A stretch of DNA of 64,000 bases from Stutzerimonas stutzeri (GTDB taxonomy: Bacteria; Pseudomonadota; Gammaproteobacteria; Pseudomonadales; Pseudomonadaceae): NCBI RefSeq assembly GCF_002909485.1, contig NZ_PPXG01000006.1:1-64000 (forward strand), given 5' to 3'. The number at the start of each line of letters is the position of its first letter. The stretch's first letter is position 1. Shown in pieces: positions 62,789 to 64,000 of the stretch. The notes below the pieces were generated by a model. The model was given only the letters and a program-made list of their open reading frames with translations. It had not been told where the DNA came from and ran no database searches. A program made the position numbers and the translations under genes.

Positions 62789-62956
62789 GACCTATGACCA
62801 CAATAACAATAGCGAGGCCCCGGACATGTTCCGCAATTGCCCGTCCCCTGCGCAGCCGCTGGCTGCCAACAACGCCATCCGCCGCGCTGCCTCGGCAGAT
62901 GCGCGCACAGCGCCCACCCCGGTCGCTCGCCTCGCCTGCAGCGGAGGCCGCGCACA

Positions 62957-64000
62957 ATGAGCCAGTCGTTCAGTGCAACACCCCGCGTCCAGAGCATGCA
63001 GGTCATCCCGGTGGCCGGCCACGACAGCATGCTGCTCAACCTCTGCGGCGCCCACGCCCCCTACTTCACCCGCAACCTGGTGCTGCTCACCGACAATGCC
63101 GGCAACACCGGCGTCGGCGAAGTGCCGGGTGGCGAAGGCATCCTCCAGGCGCTGGAGCGCTGCCGGCCGCTGGTCATCGGCCAGCCGATCGGCCTTTACA
63201 ACCGCACGCTCAACAGCCTGCGCAGCGCCATCGCCGGCAACGTCGCCGGTACGCCGCAAGCAACCCGCCACGAGGTGACCTCCGAAGCCGAGGCCGCCGT
63301 GCTGCGCCAGCCGCACGAGATCAACCTGCGCCTGGACAACGTGATCACCGCGGTCGAGGCCGCGCTGCTCGACCTCCTCGGCCAGCACCTCGACGTGCCG
63401 GTGGCCGAGCTGCTGGGTAGCGGCCAGCAGCGCGACGCGGTGCCGATGCTCGCCTACCTCTTCTATATCGGTGATCGCCAGCGCACCGACCTGCCCTACC
63501 TGGCCAGCACCGGTGAGGCCTGGTACCACCTGCGCCATCAGCAGGCGCTGACCCCGGACGCGGTCGCCCGCCTGGCCGAGGCCGCGCATGCGCGCTACGG
63601 CTTCGCCGACTTCAAGCTCAAGGGCGGGGTGATGCGCGGCGCGGAGGAGATGCAGGCGATCGCCGCGATCAAGGCGCGCTTCCCCGATGCCCGCGTCACC
63701 CTCGACCCCAACGGCGCCTGGTCGCTGGACGAGGCCATCGCCCTGTGCAAGGGCCAGGGTCACCTGCTGGCCTACGCCGAGGACCCCTGCGGCCCGGAGA
63801 GCGGCTATTCCGGCCGCGAGATCATGGCCGAGTTCAAGCGCGCCACCGGCATTCCCACCGCCACCAACATGGTCGCCACCGACTGGCGGCAGATGGGCCA
63901 CTCGCTGCGCCTGGAGTCGGTCGACATCCCGCTCGCCGACCCGCATTTCTGGACCATGCAGGGCTCGGTGCGCCTGGCGCAGATGTGCGAGCAGTTCGGC
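62957..64000 (+). CDS. Glucarate dehydratase paralogue (GudX-like), cut by window end
   Basis: The first 348 codons of a second enolase-superfamily glucarate dehydratase, without its C-terminus. The visible catalytic parts are kept: [29 protein letters not shown] and [12 protein letters not shown]. An extra Ala/Glu-rich segment at about residues 95-125 and [15 protein letters not shown] with WYHLRHQ resemble E. coli GudX more than GudD. GGAGG precedes the ATG. The His-Asp region is outside the window, so activity cannot be judged. Confidence 0.9.
   Translation, partial: MSQSFSATPRVQSMQVIPVAGHDSMLLNLCGAHAPYFTRNLVLLTDNAGNTGVGEVPGGEGILQALERCRPLVIGQPIGLYNRTLNSLRSAIAGNVAGTPQATRHEVTSEAEAAVLRQPHEINLRLDNVITAVEAALLDLLGQHLDVPVAELLGSGQQRDAVPMLAYLFYIGDRQRTDLPYLASTGEAWYHLRHQQALTPDAVARLAEAAHARYGFADFKLKGGVMRGAEEMQAIAAIKARFPDARVTLDPNGAWSLDEAIALCKGQGHLLAYAEDPCGPESGYSGREIMAEFKRATGIPTATNMVATDWRQMGHSLRLESVDIPLADPHFWTMQGSVRLAQMCEQFG

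Overview
The window looks like the chromosome of a Pseudomonas-type gammaproteobacterium, most likely the Stutzerimonas (Pseudomonas stutzeri) group. The evidence is high-GC genes with good Shine-Dalgarno sites, blocks that follow the P. aeruginosa order (bioBFHCD with acyl-CoA dehydrogenases; acyl-CoA dehydrogenase, K+/H+ antiporter, MscK-like channel, SelO), and Gac/Rsm and PsrA-type control sites. The species is inferred from family memory, not from a database search.

Region by region. 1-5940 is the AT-rich right end of a genomic island with three tyrosine recombinases and a small coiled-coil protein in one operon (ginABCD of a GInt-type element). It has cut into msrA, of which only the last 85 codons remain (5943-6200). 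6282-6521 holds an unannotated Rsm-type regulatory RNA on the minus strand: two GacA boxes, seven GGA motifs and a strong terminator. 6613-12411 holds two long acyl-CoA dehydrogenases (the second behind tandem PsrA boxes), a membrane diguanylate cyclase and a small conserved protein. 12499-17064 is the biotin operon bioBFHCD, divergent from comF, with a BirA-like operator between them. 17934-20995 holds srkA, rlmJ and a nitronate monooxygenase-like gene.

21078-28551 is a complete carotenoid cluster (crtZ, crtB, crtI, crtY, crtX, type-2 idi and a divergent crtE). It should take farnesyl and isopentenyl diphosphate to zeaxanthin and its glucosides. The idi/crtE intergenic region has two perfect TGTACA palindromes that suggest LitR/CarH-type light control. 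28654-37311 is a third acyl-CoA dehydrogenase, NhaP2-like antiporter, MscK-like channel and SelO. Tandem REP-like repeats follow (37326-37690). 37729-43859 is a four-gene signalling operon: a hybrid kinase with three receivers, CheR, a receiver-less CheB, and a receiver-kinase.

44045-48734 holds a 52-residue Pmp3 peptide gene, an SDR enzyme, a small membrane protein and an NfeD / slipin / LEA-lipoprotein operon. 49036-52343 holds an OprD-type porin, an aldose epimerase and a 2-hydroxyacid dehydrogenase. 52398-56713 is a TonB-dependent siderophore receptor with DUF3649, PepSY and DUF3325 inner-membrane partners behind a Fur-like box. 56859-64000 is a hexarate pathway (garD, gudD, semialdehyde dehydrogenase, kdgD, and a divergent second glucarate dehydratase cut by the window edge) that converts galactarate and glucarate to 2-oxoglutarate.
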